A DNA stretch of 64,000 bases from the NCBI RefSeq assembly GCF_900168015.1, contig NZ_FUYR01000001.1:1920943-1984942 (forward strand), read 5' to 3'. Source of the stretch: Daejeonella lutea. GTDB lineage: Bacteria > Bacteroidota > Bacteroidia > Sphingobacteriales > Sphingobacteriaceae. Both the position numbers and the translations under genes were made by a program. The notes below the pieces were generated by a model. It searched no databases. It saw only the letters and a list, made by a program, of their open reading frames with translations, and had not been told where the DNA came from. Below, in pieces: positions 9,283 through 19,168 of this stretch; position 1 is the first letter of the stretch; every line of letters starts with the position of its first letter.

Positions 9283-11069
9283 TAATTCCGCGGAGCTGGA
9301 TTTGGATTAGCACGTATCCTAGCAACCTGCTGGGGCGTAATGCCATTCAGGTTGTTTTTGAAATTAGCCCTCACGTAGGTAAGTATCAGAGATATTTGAT
9401 CATCCGTAAGATAACTGTTAGGCGGCATCACTTCATTGTACCCAACCCCGTTAACTGTTATTGGTCCGCTAAGGCCGTTCAATACAATATTAACAAGGCG
9501 TCTTGGATCACCCTTAACATATTCAGAATTCTCCAGAGGAGGGAATCGCGTACCATCGCCTTTACCATCAGCCTGGTGACAGGTCGCACAATAGGTACTG
9601 TAAAGTTTTCCTCCTGCTGCAATTTTAGCTGTGTTAACATTATCTTTCACAATATCAGGAGTCTTGATATGTGGCTGGGTTTCTTTTCGCTTCTGCATAG
9701 CAGTAAGTTGAGCGGGGCCAAATTTCTTTTTATCGCCCTTGTACATAACCCGCCAGATCTTTCCTTTTTCACTTTCGGAAAAATAAAGTGAGCCATCGGG
9801 CCCCATTGCTATGCCCATTGGACGATACATTGCATTACTTGTGTTGACAATCGTATCAACACCAGGGAAACCATCAGCAAATACTTCCCAATCCCCTGAT
9901 GGAGCACCATTTTTGAAAGGAACAAATCCTATAAAATAACCACCCTGAGGATAAGGTGCCCGAATTGTAGATCCATGAAATGCTACGAACGCTCCGTCTT
10001 TATAACGATCTGGAAATTGATTTCCTGTGTAAAAGAACAAGTCATTTGGCGCGAAGTGGCCTGGAAAGGCTACCAGCGGCTGCAGATATTTCTTTGTTGG
10101 TTCTTTCTTGCCGTCACCTCCATATTCTGGGTTCAACAGTTTTTTATTTTGCATGTAATCGTAATACACATATGGCCAACCACCATCTGATCCTTCTGTG
10201 ACTTTGAAAAACTCCTCAGCAGGAAGCAAAGCACTCTGCCATGGGTTATAATAATCCGGGAACTGACGAACAAAGTCGTCCCTGCCATGCTGAAGTGCAA
10301 AAAGAGCATTTTCCTTTTTATTCCACTCCATAGCTACTATACTACGAATACCGGTTGCATACCTAACACCATCTTTTTGAGTCTGGTTCGGTTTGCTATC
10401 GCTAAATTTCCAAACACCAGCATGCTCAGCAAGCTCAGGACATGGATCCTGTCCTAAAGAACCAGGTTGCCTATCCTTGATTCCGCATACGTCGCTTGGA
10501 GATCCAAAAGGAACATACATATTACCTTTATCATCAAATGCTATCGGTTTTGCGATATGGGATGAACCGTGCGGGTCATTTCTGTAATCATCCTTTACAA
10601 GCAGTTCAGATTTACCTTCAGGAACCAGCTTACCGGGCGTGAGTTTAGTACGAAACACTTCCCCAGCGGTTGTAAAATATAAGTAACCCTTGTGGATCCG
10701 CATAGCAGTACCATAATTGCCTTCGTCCGGATAATCACCAAATGATTGCACTATATCGGCTTTCCCGTCATTATCCGTATCTCTGAGGGCAATGCTTCCC
10801 ATTTTATTAATTGGGTTTCGCATTTTTACATAGATATCGCCATTCGAATTTACTGCTAAGTGTCGCGCTTTACCCAGTGAATCTGCTACCACAACAGCTT
10901 CGAAGCCGCCAGGTAGAAATAAACCACCGTTATTTGGAGATTTATCCGGAAGGCCTGCCGAACCATTTGACCTGATAAAACTTATAGAAATGATAAAAGC
11001 TAAACCCAGGAAAGAAAGGATTTTAACTCGGGTGCTAACGGAAGATAGCAGGCGTATTCTAAGTGTCAT
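9282..11069 (-). CDS. PQQ-type sugar dehydrogenase with C-terminal cytochrome c (sorbosone dehydrogenase family)
   Basis: 595 residues with a hydrophobic export segment at about 16-30. A six-bladed beta-propeller of the soluble sugar dehydrogenase type (about 45-450; GLFLPGGFEAVVVAD start, ATGIRSIVAMEWN) is followed by a class I cytochrome c with haem site CATCH (494-498) and axial Met in VMPP near 548. The propeller is expected to oxidise an aldose or aldehyde in the periplasm and hand electrons straight to the haem. It is a close paralogue of the next gene upstream and shares domain order with it. True cofactor and substrate are not proven by sequence. Confidence 0.87.
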   Translation of the reverse strand: MTLRIRLLSSVSTRVKILSFLGLAFIISISFIRSNGSAGLPDKSPNNGGLFLPGGFEAVVVADSLGKARHLAVNSNGDIYVKMRNPINKMGSIALRDTDNDGKADIVQSFGDYPDEGNYGTAMRIHKGYLYFTTAGEVFRTKLTPGKLVPEGKSELLVKDDYRNDPHGSSHIAKPIAFDDKGNMYVPFGSPSDVCGIKDRQPGSLGQDPCPELAEHAGVWKFSDSKPNQTQKDGVRYATGIRSIVAMEWNKKENALFALQHGRDDFVRQFPDYYNPWQSALLPAEEFFKVTEGSDGGWPYVYYDYMQNKKLLNPEYGGDGKKEPTKKYLQPLVAFPGHFAPNDLFFYTGNQFPDRYKDGAFVAFHGSTIRAPYPQGGYFIGFVPFKNGAPSGDWEVFADGFPGVDTIVNTSNAMYRPMGIAMGPDGSLYFSESEKGKIWRVMYKGDKKKFGPAQLTAMQKRKETQPHIKTPDIVKDNVNTAKIAAGGKLYSTYCATCHQADGKGDGTRFPPLENSEYVKGDPRRLVNIVLNGLSGPITVNGVGYNEVMPPNSYLTDDQISLILTYVRANFKNNLNGITPQQVARIRANPNPAPRN

Positions 11070-11271
11070 TTTAAGAATTTTGTAAAAGGGTATAATATGT
11101 ATGCATATTCACGACTTTTTCGCAATTTTCCAAATAAACGAGCAAGTTTTAATGTAAAGAAATCAAAGATATTCTCATTCACATCTTCCAGGGAGTGTGC
11201 GATGGAATTTATGGGATTTACTTAGGCGACAGCAACGAGTTCCAGTTGGTTATGCATCTGACTCAATAAGA

Positions 11272-13017
11272 TTATTTTCTTTGCTTGCTTACCTCTCCTG
11301 TTGTTATTGAGCTTGCTCTGTTTCCAAAGCTTTGACGGATATATGTAGCAATCGATGCAACGGCATGATCGTCGAGAAAACCCCCATGAGCAGGCATAAG
11401 GCCATTCCAGGTTTGCCCATTGACCTTTATTTCGCCATCAAGACCATTAAGAATGGTGTTGATTAATCGGGTTTTATCTCCCGTTACCCAATCTGAACCA
11501 GCAAGCGGAGGGAACCGGCTGTTGTCGCCTTTTCCGTCGCGCTGATGACAACTTGCGCAATATGTATTGTAGAGGATGCCGCCAGCTAATCTATCCGGCC
11601 GCTGAAGGTTGTCTTTAATGACATCCGGCTGCTTGATGTATGACCGGCTTGTCTTCCTAAGCTCCATCTTCGCAAGTTGATCATTACCAAAACTGTTCTT
11701 ATCCCCATTATATAAAATACGCCAGATTTTTCCTTTGTTGGATTCCGATATATAGAGTGAACCGTCGGGTCCTTCGGCTAAACCCATTGGACGGTAAACA
11801 GCATCGCTCGTATTCACAACAGTGTCGACCTTTGTAAACCCATCTGCAAAAACCTCCCAGTCACCAGATTGCTTTCCTTTTGCTAATGGCACGAAACATA
11901 CGATATAGCCAGCCTGCGGATAAGGTGAACGATCGGTGGAACCGTGAAACGCAATAAAAGCGCCTTGCTTATACCTGGGAGGAAACTGATTACCCTGATA
12001 AAATAAAATATCCATGGGCGCCCAATGGCCTGGAAATCCTGCTACGGGGACATCAAATTTCGCTGCTCGTCCAATAGTTTTTCCGTCTCCCCCATATCCG
12101 GGCTGCAGCAAATTCTTACCTTGTATATGATCGTAATATGCATATGGCCACCCAAAATTAGCGTCTGGCGTAACTTTCAACAAAGGCTCAGATGGCAGGA
12201 CCGCCGCCTGCCAAGCCGTAAAAAGATCAGGATAAATTGTATGGAAATTATCAATCCCGTTCATAACCGCATAGAGATTATCATCTTGGGGATTCCACAT
12301 CATGCCGACTACACTACGGATGCCTGTTGCATATTTCCGACCGTCCTTTTGAGTAAGATTCACTTTACCCGCATCGAAACGCCAGATCCCGCCATAGGAC
12401 CCCAATTCAGGTGAGGGATCCAGCCCTTTACCGTTTGGAATGCCTATAGGTCCGAACTTTGCCAGATCCTGTCCGGCATCGGAAGGCGAGCCAAAAGGCA
12501 CATACATGTTTCCTTTTTTATCAAAAGCAAGCGGCTTTGTGGTATGCCAGTTCCGGGCTACATTTGGATCTGTATCTGTCAATACAATCTCGGTAGGGCT
12601 CGTTGGCACTAACTCTCCCGCTTTCAGCTTATTGCGCAAAACCTGATTAACTGTGCTCGTATACAGGTAACCGTTGTAAATCGTAACACCAACTGCCGAA
12701 CTACCTACATCTTCATAATTTCCGAAGCGAACCATTGAGTCAACTTTACCATCACCATTTAAGTCACGAAGGGCGACCGTTCCACCCATACCCTTTCTCG
12801 ACCGGCTGAATTTAGCGTAAATGTCTCCGTTCGCATTTACTGCAATGTGCCGGGTTGGGCCAACACTATCGGCAACTACAATCGCCCCGAAGCCTCCCGG
12901 AAGATATAATCCGCCGTTATCTGTATCACTTCTTATTGAAACTAAATTTGATTTAACTGCAACACAACCAACGACTGCCGAAGAAACCAAGAATAGCAAA
13001 AAATTGATTTTAGACAT
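11272..13017 (-). CDS. Lipoprotein PQQ-type sugar dehydrogenase with C-terminal cytochrome c
   Basis: Paralogue of the 9282-11069 product. I chose the inner ATG at 13015-13017 rather than the one six codons upstream, because it gives a lipoprotein signal, MSKINFLLFLVSSAVVGC, whose Cys would be lipidated. The propeller has the matching blades (GLYLPGGFGAIVVAD, ATGIRSVVGMMWN, FGWPYAYYD). The haem motif CASCH is followed about 46 residues later by LMPAH with the axial Met. Membrane anchoring of this copy, against a plain export signal in the neighbour, suggests division of labour in electron transfer. A 202-base gap with no visible signal separates it from the next gene. Confidence 0.86.
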   Translation of the reverse strand: MSKINFLLFLVSSAVVGCVAVKSNLVSIRSDTDNGGLYLPGGFGAIVVADSVGPTRHIAVNANGDIYAKFSRSRKGMGGTVALRDLNGDGKVDSMVRFGNYEDVGSSAVGVTIYNGYLYTSTVNQVLRNKLKAGELVPTSPTEIVLTDTDPNVARNWHTTKPLAFDKKGNMYVPFGSPSDAGQDLAKFGPIGIPNGKGLDPSPELGSYGGIWRFDAGKVNLTQKDGRKYATGIRSVVGMMWNPQDDNLYAVMNGIDNFHTIYPDLFTAWQAAVLPSEPLLKVTPDANFGWPYAYYDHIQGKNLLQPGYGGDGKTIGRAAKFDVPVAGFPGHWAPMDILFYQGNQFPPRYKQGAFIAFHGSTDRSPYPQAGYIVCFVPLAKGKQSGDWEVFADGFTKVDTVVNTSDAVYRPMGLAEGPDGSLYISESNKGKIWRILYNGDKNSFGNDQLAKMELRKTSRSYIKQPDVIKDNLQRPDRLAGGILYNTYCASCHQRDGKGDNSRFPPLAGSDWVTGDKTRLINTILNGLDGEIKVNGQTWNGLMPAHGGFLDDHAVASIATYIRQSFGNRASSITTGEVSKQRK

Positions 13018-13062
13018 GTTGATGATGTTTTGCATTTCCAGCGATTTGGCAGCTTTTAGCTA

Positions 13063-14613
13063 TCAGCGTTTTACCGGTATAAGTCTCACAATTATCCCGC
13101 TATCCTCTGTCATTACATATAAAAATTTGTCCGGGCCAACTTTGACATCCCTAACTCGTCCAATATTTTCCAGAAGTCTCTCATCATGGATAACACCATT
13201 ATTTTTCACTACCGAACGCTGTAACATTTTGGCTGCCAGCGCCCCCGTGAAGATATTGCCGTTCCAGCGGGGATAACGGGTGCTGTAGAGGAATTCGATA
13301 TCTGATGGAGCAATTGCAAAATGATGCAAGGGAGCCTCGATTCCTTCCTGGATGGGGCTTTTGGAGATAACAGCACCATTGTATTCGAGGCTATGCGAAA
13401 CTACCGGCCAACCGTAATTGGCACCCCGTTTAATCATATTGATCTCATCTCCGCCAAGCTCGCCAAACTCTGTAGAATAAATTTTACCCGACTTTGCATC
13501 GACAGCCAGGCCCTCATGCACCCGGTGCCCAAACGTATAAATTTCTGGCAGTGCGTTAGGAGTTTTTAAAAAGGGATTATCTGCTGGAATTGAGCCGTCA
13601 TCCTTGAATCGCATTGTTTTGCCATCCGGCAACGAAAGGTCCTGAGCAGTTTTCCGATCCGCTTTTATTGGAACGGTAAAATAAAGGTATCCCTGTTTAT
13701 CGAGTGCGATCTTACTGCCATACCATTCTCCGTTTCCCCTAAAGGGTCCGGCTTTGTAGAGGATCTTCTCATCGACTAATTTATCGCCTTCTAGCCGTGC
13801 CCGCATCAGCACCGAATAGCCGGGCTCTGGTCGAACAGGATCGATATAATAGGATAAGTAGATTAGCTTATTTGCGGAAAAATCCGGATGAAGCTTAATA
13901 TCTCTTAAACCTTTTGGAACGTTACCACCTATCGGAGCAGATTGCAACTGACCACCTTTAACCTGCATTAGCTTTCCATCCCGCTGAGCTATTAGCACAC
14001 GATTTCCTGGCAAGAAAGCCATACTCCAGGGTCTGGTTAGTCCTTTCACCACTGTGTCAACCATAAATGTTTGGGTTTCCGACCGTGTTACGTTTGCTAC
14101 CTTTGAGGGCAATGGAAAATAGTTGCCTGGCGTTCCTGCGTCAAACTTGTAGTTCGTTACATCCTTGATAATAACTGAGGTGGATGAAGTCGGCGCGGCC
14201 ACAGGCTGTTTCGCAAATTGACGGATATAGGCGATCAATTGCCATCGCTTCTCCTCAGAAAAAACTGCTTTATACGAAGGCATACTAATTCCACGGCCGT
14301 TGGAAAGTTTCCAAAACAATGCTCCGTCTGTTTGATCAACTACTCTTTTGCTATGAAAATTCGCTGGCTCAATTTTGAATTTACCAGGTGAACCATCTCC
14401 TAATCCTGTTTTGCCATGACAGGAAACGCAATAAGCGGTGAACAGCTTTTCACCTTCCCTGATCACTTCAGGGCTGAAGGTGAAAGGACTCTTAATGGTA
14501 TCGGCTTCTATAGGCGCTTTCCAGGGCTCCTGTACAACGTTGAATGTTTTGAATGATGCGAAAAACATTGCACCAAATCCACAAATTAGTAAGGCAAGTA
14601 CTTTCTTATTCAT
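13063..14613 (-). CDS. Cytochrome c - PQQ-type sugar dehydrogenase (N-terminal haem; divergent cofactor pocket)
   Basis: 516 residues, with signal peptide at 1-20. The order is reversed compared with the two downstream paralogues: cytochrome c comes first (CVSCH 62-66; axial Met in ISMPSY near 111), then a glucose/sorbosone dehydrogenase propeller (RPWSMAFLPGNRVLIAQRDG; NYGWPVVS). The family motif GHRNPQGL reads GHRVHEGL here, and the following E-H/Q-G reads EFGELGGDE. In Acinetobacter soluble glucose dehydrogenase the R, N and Q of that motif line the PQQ site, so two of three are changed. The protein may use another substrate or have lost activity. Confidence 0.85.
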   Translation of the reverse strand: MNKKVLALLICGFGAMFFASFKTFNVVQEPWKAPIEADTIKSPFTFSPEVIREGEKLFTAYCVSCHGKTGLGDGSPGKFKIEPANFHSKRVVDQTDGALFWKLSNGRGISMPSYKAVFSEEKRWQLIAYIRQFAKQPVAAPTSSTSVIIKDVTNYKFDAGTPGNYFPLPSKVANVTRSETQTFMVDTVVKGLTRPWSMAFLPGNRVLIAQRDGKLMQVKGGQLQSAPIGGNVPKGLRDIKLHPDFSANKLIYLSYYIDPVRPEPGYSVLMRARLEGDKLVDEKILYKAGPFRGNGEWYGSKIALDKQGYLYFTVPIKADRKTAQDLSLPDGKTMRFKDDGSIPADNPFLKTPNALPEIYTFGHRVHEGLAVDAKSGKIYSTEFGELGGDEINMIKRGANYGWPVVSHSLEYNGAVISKSPIQEGIEAPLHHFAIAPSDIEFLYSTRYPRWNGNIFTGALAAKMLQRSVVKNNGVIHDERLLENIGRVRDVKVGPDKFLYVMTEDSGIIVRLIPVKR

Positions 14614-14667
14614 CGTCTTTATTATTGCCGATAATTGATTTAATCAAGTCCCAAAGTATTCAGTAAT

Positions 14668-16095
14668 CTATTTAATCTTGACCTGAGTAGTTCCTCCGAA
14701 TTTCAAGTCGATATCTACTGGTTTATTCGACCGCCACGAGCCGCCGGTGAAATCGGGTATATCGATTGAATTTGAACGGTTATTAACAGACCATTCGCTC
14801 AGCGGAAACACAGCACTCCAGGCAGCAGCATCATATACATCCTGATCCAAAGGGAGGCCATTTCTAAGACAATCGATTACCCGCCAGTCCATCAAGAAAT
14901 CCATTCCACCATGTCCGCCTACCTGTTTTGCCAGTTCCCCTACCTTTTTCACAATGGGTGGGGCATATTTCTCTTCAACCAGTTTAAACTCCTCAGCAGA
15001 CAGCCAACCGTTATGACTGTTTGATATGCGTCCAGGCAATGGATACTTCATTGCCGTACCCTTAGTGCCACTAACCAGGTGAATTCGTGAGTAGGGTCGT
15101 GGAGAGGTGACGTCGTGTTGTATCATGATCGTCCGCCCCTTGTTGGTACGGATGGTGGTAGTATTCATATTTCCGTTGAAGGTATCATTAGAAAATTGCT
15201 TGTAAAACGCATCCGTTGCAGCCAGTTCTTTCGCTTTTGCTGCCATTTGAAAGTCGTTGCTTTGCATTGAAACCAGGTAATCGAGCTTATCCCCGCGATT
15301 GATGTCCAGCACCTGGCATACAGGCCCTAGACCATGAGTGGGATATAGACTACCGCGCCTGGTCGCATTTTCCTTCAGCCTCCACATGTCCTGATAGCCA
15401 GTTTTGCTAAAATTCAGGTCTATTAAATTGTGAATGTAAGCGCCTTCAACATGAACCAGCTCACCGAAATAACCCTGTCTTGCCATATTCAAAGTGAGTA
15501 GCTCGAAAAAGTCATAGCAGCAGTTTTCCAGCATCATACAATGCTTCTTTGTCCGTTCAGAGGTTTCCACCATCTGCCAGCATTCTTCAACAGTAACTGC
15601 GGCCGGAACTTCGATGAAAACGTGTTTTCCCATTTCCATAGCGTATAATGCCATGGGTACATGCAGGTGCCATGGAGTAGCTATGTAAATAATATCCACA
15701 TCCTTCCTATCACATAATTTCTTCCATTCATCCGGAGCCCCCGAATAAAGCGTTGGCTTATGTCCGAGAGGTTCGACCCTTTTCTGAACTTTTTCAACAT
15801 TTTCTTTCAAAAGGTCAGATAAGCCTACGATTTGAACGCCCTCACACTTGGTAAGATTCATCACGTGACCAGGTCCCCTTGAACCCAGACCGATAAAGCC
15901 TGCACGAACGTTTTCAATTTTTGGTGCTCCATAGCCGCTCATATTGAATTTCTGGATGTATGGTCTCCCCGAAACTGGGTTAGCAAACAAACTACTTTTC
16001 GATTCGCTTGCTAAGCCATTTAAAATTCCACCCCCAGCAAGACCGAGACCAGCCAGGCCGCTCGCTTTTAGAAAATTTCTGCGATTGTTTTTCAT
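14668..16095 (-). CDS. Gfo/Idh/MocA-fold protein with Tat signal, GH109-like
   Basis: 475 residues with a Tat signal (NNRRNFLKASGLAGLG). An NAD-binding Rossmann domain follows at about 60-190 (AGFIGLGSRGPGH; YIATPWHLHVPMA; GKHVFIEVPAA). The second domain carries LENCCYDFFELLTLNMARQG, SLYPTHGLGPVCQVLDINRG and KQVGGHGGMDF. These match the GH109 alpha-N-acetylgalactosaminidase group, which cleaves glycosides through a transient NAD-dependent oxidation. A plain dehydrogenase of the same fold is the alternative. The Tat signal suits export with NAD already bound. It sits between the two N-terminal-haem dehydrogenases. Confidence 0.85.
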   Translation of the reverse strand: MKNNRRNFLKASGLAGLGLAGGGILNGLASESKSSLFANPVSGRPYIQKFNMSGYGAPKIENVRAGFIGLGSRGPGHVMNLTKCEGVQIVGLSDLLKENVEKVQKRVEPLGHKPTLYSGAPDEWKKLCDRKDVDIIYIATPWHLHVPMALYAMEMGKHVFIEVPAAVTVEECWQMVETSERTKKHCMMLENCCYDFFELLTLNMARQGYFGELVHVEGAYIHNLIDLNFSKTGYQDMWRLKENATRRGSLYPTHGLGPVCQVLDINRGDKLDYLVSMQSNDFQMAAKAKELAATDAFYKQFSNDTFNGNMNTTTIRTNKGRTIMIQHDVTSPRPYSRIHLVSGTKGTAMKYPLPGRISNSHNGWLSAEEFKLVEEKYAPPIVKKVGELAKQVGGHGGMDFLMDWRVIDCLRNGLPLDQDVYDAAAWSAVFPLSEWSVNNRSNSIDIPDFTGGSWRSNKPVDIDLKFGGTTQVKIK

Positions 16096-16269
16096 TTATT
16101 ATTGTTCAGTTGTGTATGTCGATTTAGGATCAATTAACCAAAATGGATCCGGATGATTGATAATTTTAATGATGTCCTTCCTCCGGCAATTTTCGAGTCC
16201 TTAAAATGCGAAACTTTCATGAGATCGTGTGTAACAAATCAAATTTCGTCCGAAAATTGTCCACAAGCT

Positions 16270-17517
16270 TTAGACCTTTATGAAGATTTTTCGTCTGTAC
16301 ATCCAGTAAAGGATCAGCCATTCAATCAGTAAAACAAGGCCGCCACTGACCAGTGTTGCGTACGGGCCAAAACCTTTGTCAAAATTTTGGCCGAGGTGAA
16401 TGAACAAAGAATCATTAATTACATTTTTAAGCCCGCCGTCTGCGATGCAGTAAGCAGCGATGGAATTCATGCCAATCACCGCCAGAAAAAATGACCATGA
16501 GCCTTTTTGAGAAATGTCAATCATCCAAAAAAAGAAAGCCAAAAACAGGAAACAGATACCTCCGCTGAAAACAGTCCAGGATGGAGTCCAGATCCGCTTT
16601 ACTATAGGATTTATGCCAAAGGAATGCAACAATATACCAAAGGCTATCAGTGCTGTCCCGATCATCAAGAAAGATTTCACCTTTTCGATCTGCGCGCGGG
16701 ACGAGTTTAAAATATTACCTGCCAGCAGACCAAGTATCATCGTCCCCAGAGTGGGGATAAAGCTAAGCGTGGAGTACCCGCCCCTGTTAAATTGAAACTC
16801 CTTACTTCGGGGAAACAAGTTCATAAACCAGTTGTCAAACGCCCAGGCAGCGTTGGTATTTTTATTCCAGTGGGCAGCAAATCCGTTAAGATTGTGTTCC
16901 CATCCAGCTTTAACCCCTGCGGCCGCATAATTGAAGTCGGGACCGGGTATTGGGTACAGAGCAAATACAAGCCAGTAGCCTACCAAGATTACTGCCAAAC
17001 CTATAAGTTGAACCCGCTGGGATGATAATGCGAGCAACACCAGAAAAGTGTATCCGAGGCCGATTTGAGTGAGCGTATCTTCGAAAGTATAATTAGTCTG
17101 GTTTGAATGCATTGACCGAAGAAAAATACCAAGGAGGATGAGGATCAGGGAACGATTAAAAGTATGAAGCATGAGTCTGCTGACCGAAGCTCCTTTATTT
17201 TTTCGGCTTGCAATGGAATAGGGTAATACAACTCCAACCAAAAAGGTAAAAGATGGCTGGATCATATCATGCAGACTCAACCAGGTCCATTCTACATGAC
17301 TTTGGTTAAAAGCCATTATCTTCCAGAATGAACTTTCCGGAAGTAGGTCAGAGACTTCGGAGAGAGAAAGCACCTCAGCCATCATCAGAAACATAACAAA
17401 TCCACGATAAACATCAACTGATGCAACCCGATTCATAGGCATCGCCGGGTTCACGACGGCTCCCGAGACGTTAATGCTGCCTGATTCGGCTGGTTTATCC
17501 ACAGGAGGTTTTATCAC
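16270..17517 (-). CDS. DUF5009 / NagX-like multi-pass membrane protein
   Basis: 415 residues with about ten hydrophobic helices. The opening ASVDVYRGFVMFLMM, then HDMIQPSFTFLVGVVLPYS, place it in the DUF5009/NagX group. That group is related to human heparan-alpha-glucosaminide N-acetyltransferase and is often encoded in N-acetylglucosamine operons. It may acetylate or transport amino sugars across the inner membrane. The long form starts at a GTG (17515-17517), 11 bases after the upstream stop. ATGs 25 and 27 codons further in would also start before the first helix. Confidence 0.8.
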   Translation of the reverse strand: MIKPPVDKPAESGSINVSGAVVNPAMPMNRVASVDVYRGFVMFLMMAEVLSLSEVSDLLPESSFWKIMAFNQSHVEWTWLSLHDMIQPSFTFLVGVVLPYSIASRKNKGASVSRLMLHTFNRSLILILLGIFLRSMHSNQTNYTFEDTLTQIGLGYTFLVLLALSSQRVQLIGLAVILVGYWLVFALYPIPGPDFNYAAAGVKAGWEHNLNGFAAHWNKNTNAAWAFDNWFMNLFPRSKEFQFNRGGYSTLSFIPTLGTMILGLLAGNILNSSRAQIEKVKSFLMIGTALIAFGILLHSFGINPIVKRIWTPSWTVFSGGICFLFLAFFFWMIDISQKGSWSFFLAVIGMNSIAAYCIADGGLKNVINDSLFIHLGQNFDKGFGPYATLVSGGLVLLIEWLILYWMYRRKIFIKV

Positions 17518-17528
17518 AAGAGTTCAGC

Positions 17529-19100
17529 TTAATTTTTGATTTTCTGCAGCGGTAATAACCTAACAATTTTACCAGTGTCTTCAATCATCAGGTATAAAAA
17601 TCCATCAGGTGCAGCTTTTACATCCCTTATCCGACCGATACCGTCGAGCAGTTTCTCATCGTGAACCGGACTTCCATCTTTAAACACCGTCCTGTTAAGC
17701 TTTCCCTGAATCATTGCACCGATAAAAAGGTTGCCGTTCCATCCCGGATACGTGCTTCCATAATAAAAATCAAAATCTGAGGGAGCAATAGATGGGACCC
17801 AATGATGCATCGGAGACTCCATACCCACCCGGGCAGTGTCTGGCGAAATTAAACTTCCGTCATAATTGCGGCTGTAGGTAACATCCGGCCATCCATAATT
17901 GCCCCCGCTTTTCAGTCGGTTAACTTCCGACCCTCCCATCTCGCCATGCTCACTCTCCCAAATCTCCCCGGTTTGAGGGTGCCTGATCAGACCCTGCGGC
18001 TGCCGATGTCCAAAAGTATATATCTCCGGCAGCACTCCAACACTATCCACAAAAGGATTATCCCTCGGAATAGTACCGTCATCATTAAACCTTAAAACCT
18101 TGCCTGAAGGATTGCTTTTATCCTGCACCGTCTTCCAGCGGTGACGTTCATCAATAGTTCTCTGTCCTACGGTAAAGTACAGGAAACCTGCCTTATCAAA
18201 GGCAATCCGGCTGCCGTAAGTTTCTCCGCCATCCTTGAAGGGTCCTGCTTTATAAATTATTGTTTCATCGACAAGTTTGTCTCCATCCAGCCTGCCTCGC
18301 ATCAAGACTGTGTAACCTCCGTCGGGTTTTGCAGGTTCAATATAATACGATAAGTAGACCATTCTATTTTTTACAAACTGAGGATGGATTTTCACATCCC
18401 TTAGTCCTTTCGGAACATTCCCAGCGATTGGGTTCGGAAGTACTATGCCATCTCTGACTATTTTCAACTTACCTGATCTCTCCGTGATCAGAATCGAATT
18501 GTCAGGCAGAAAAGCCATACTCCAGGGCCTGACTAATTGAGTAATGACAGTATCAACCATAAAAACAAGCGATTCAGAACCTACAGCATTAGTTATCTTC
18601 TTAGGCAGTGGAATATACTTACTTGACAGATTTTTGGGAATAACATAGTTAGCGACTGGCAGTAGGTTAACTGCCTTTTCCAATTTAGCCTGAGGCGAAA
18701 GTTGTCGAATATAGGCCAACACTTTCCATCGCTGATCAGTGTTTAAGAGCGTTTTGTAAGATGGCATTGCACCTCTTCCTTCGCTCATTTTCCAGAACAA
18801 TGCTCCATCTTTTTGATCCCTAACTACGGGAGTATGAAAATTTGCCGGTTTAATGGGCAGTTCCTTACCGAGGATGCCATCACCATTGCCGGCCAGACCA
18901 TGACAAGTCACGCAGTTCGTATTATAAATTTGCGCGCCCTCTGCAAGCAATTCGGGTGTTACTTTCAATGTACTTTTTAAACCGTCAGTCCATTCTGGGG
19001 CTTTCCACGGTTCCTGGATTGCCAAATCCCCGAATGCGACTGTTAAAGTTGCACCCGCAACGAATGCAAAGAATACGACAATTCTCCTATTCCAATTCAT
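17529..19100 (-). CDS. Cytochrome c - PQQ-type sugar dehydrogenase (N-terminal haem)
   Basis: 523 residues, with an N-terminal export segment. Cytochrome c (CVTCH 63-67; axial Met in GAMPSYK near 112) is followed by a soluble glucose dehydrogenase-like propeller. Unlike the paralogue at 13063-14613, the cofactor motif is near canonical: GHRQPQGL, then ESEHGEMGGSEVN and GGNYGWPDV. It is the copy most likely to be an active aldose dehydrogenase. Both copies share the unusual linker RPWSMAFLP and the phrase VPKGLRD, which marks a duplication. It lies 11 bases upstream of the NagX-like gene, so the two are probably co-transcribed. Confidence 0.87.
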   Translation of the reverse strand: MNWNRRIVVFFAFVAGATLTVAFGDLAIQEPWKAPEWTDGLKSTLKVTPELLAEGAQIYNTNCVTCHGLAGNGDGILGKELPIKPANFHTPVVRDQKDGALFWKMSEGRGAMPSYKTLLNTDQRWKVLAYIRQLSPQAKLEKAVNLLPVANYVIPKNLSSKYIPLPKKITNAVGSESLVFMVDTVITQLVRPWSMAFLPDNSILITERSGKLKIVRDGIVLPNPIAGNVPKGLRDVKIHPQFVKNRMVYLSYYIEPAKPDGGYTVLMRGRLDGDKLVDETIIYKAGPFKDGGETYGSRIAFDKAGFLYFTVGQRTIDERHRWKTVQDKSNPSGKVLRFNDDGTIPRDNPFVDSVGVLPEIYTFGHRQPQGLIRHPQTGEIWESEHGEMGGSEVNRLKSGGNYGWPDVTYSRNYDGSLISPDTARVGMESPMHHWVPSIAPSDFDFYYGSTYPGWNGNLFIGAMIQGKLNRTVFKDGSPVHDEKLLDGIGRIRDVKAAPDGFLYLMIEDTGKIVRLLPLQKIKN

Positions 19101-19168
19101 GATCTATAATTTTTCTTTGCTGGTTTCATAAACGATTTTGAGAACTGCACTCGAGACCGACCCACTGC

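Noticed and set aside
9156-9791. 211-codon plus-strand frame in the CBM9/dehydrogenase region
   Set aside because: It overlaps two coupled minus-strand genes completely, and its composition is that of a shadow frame.
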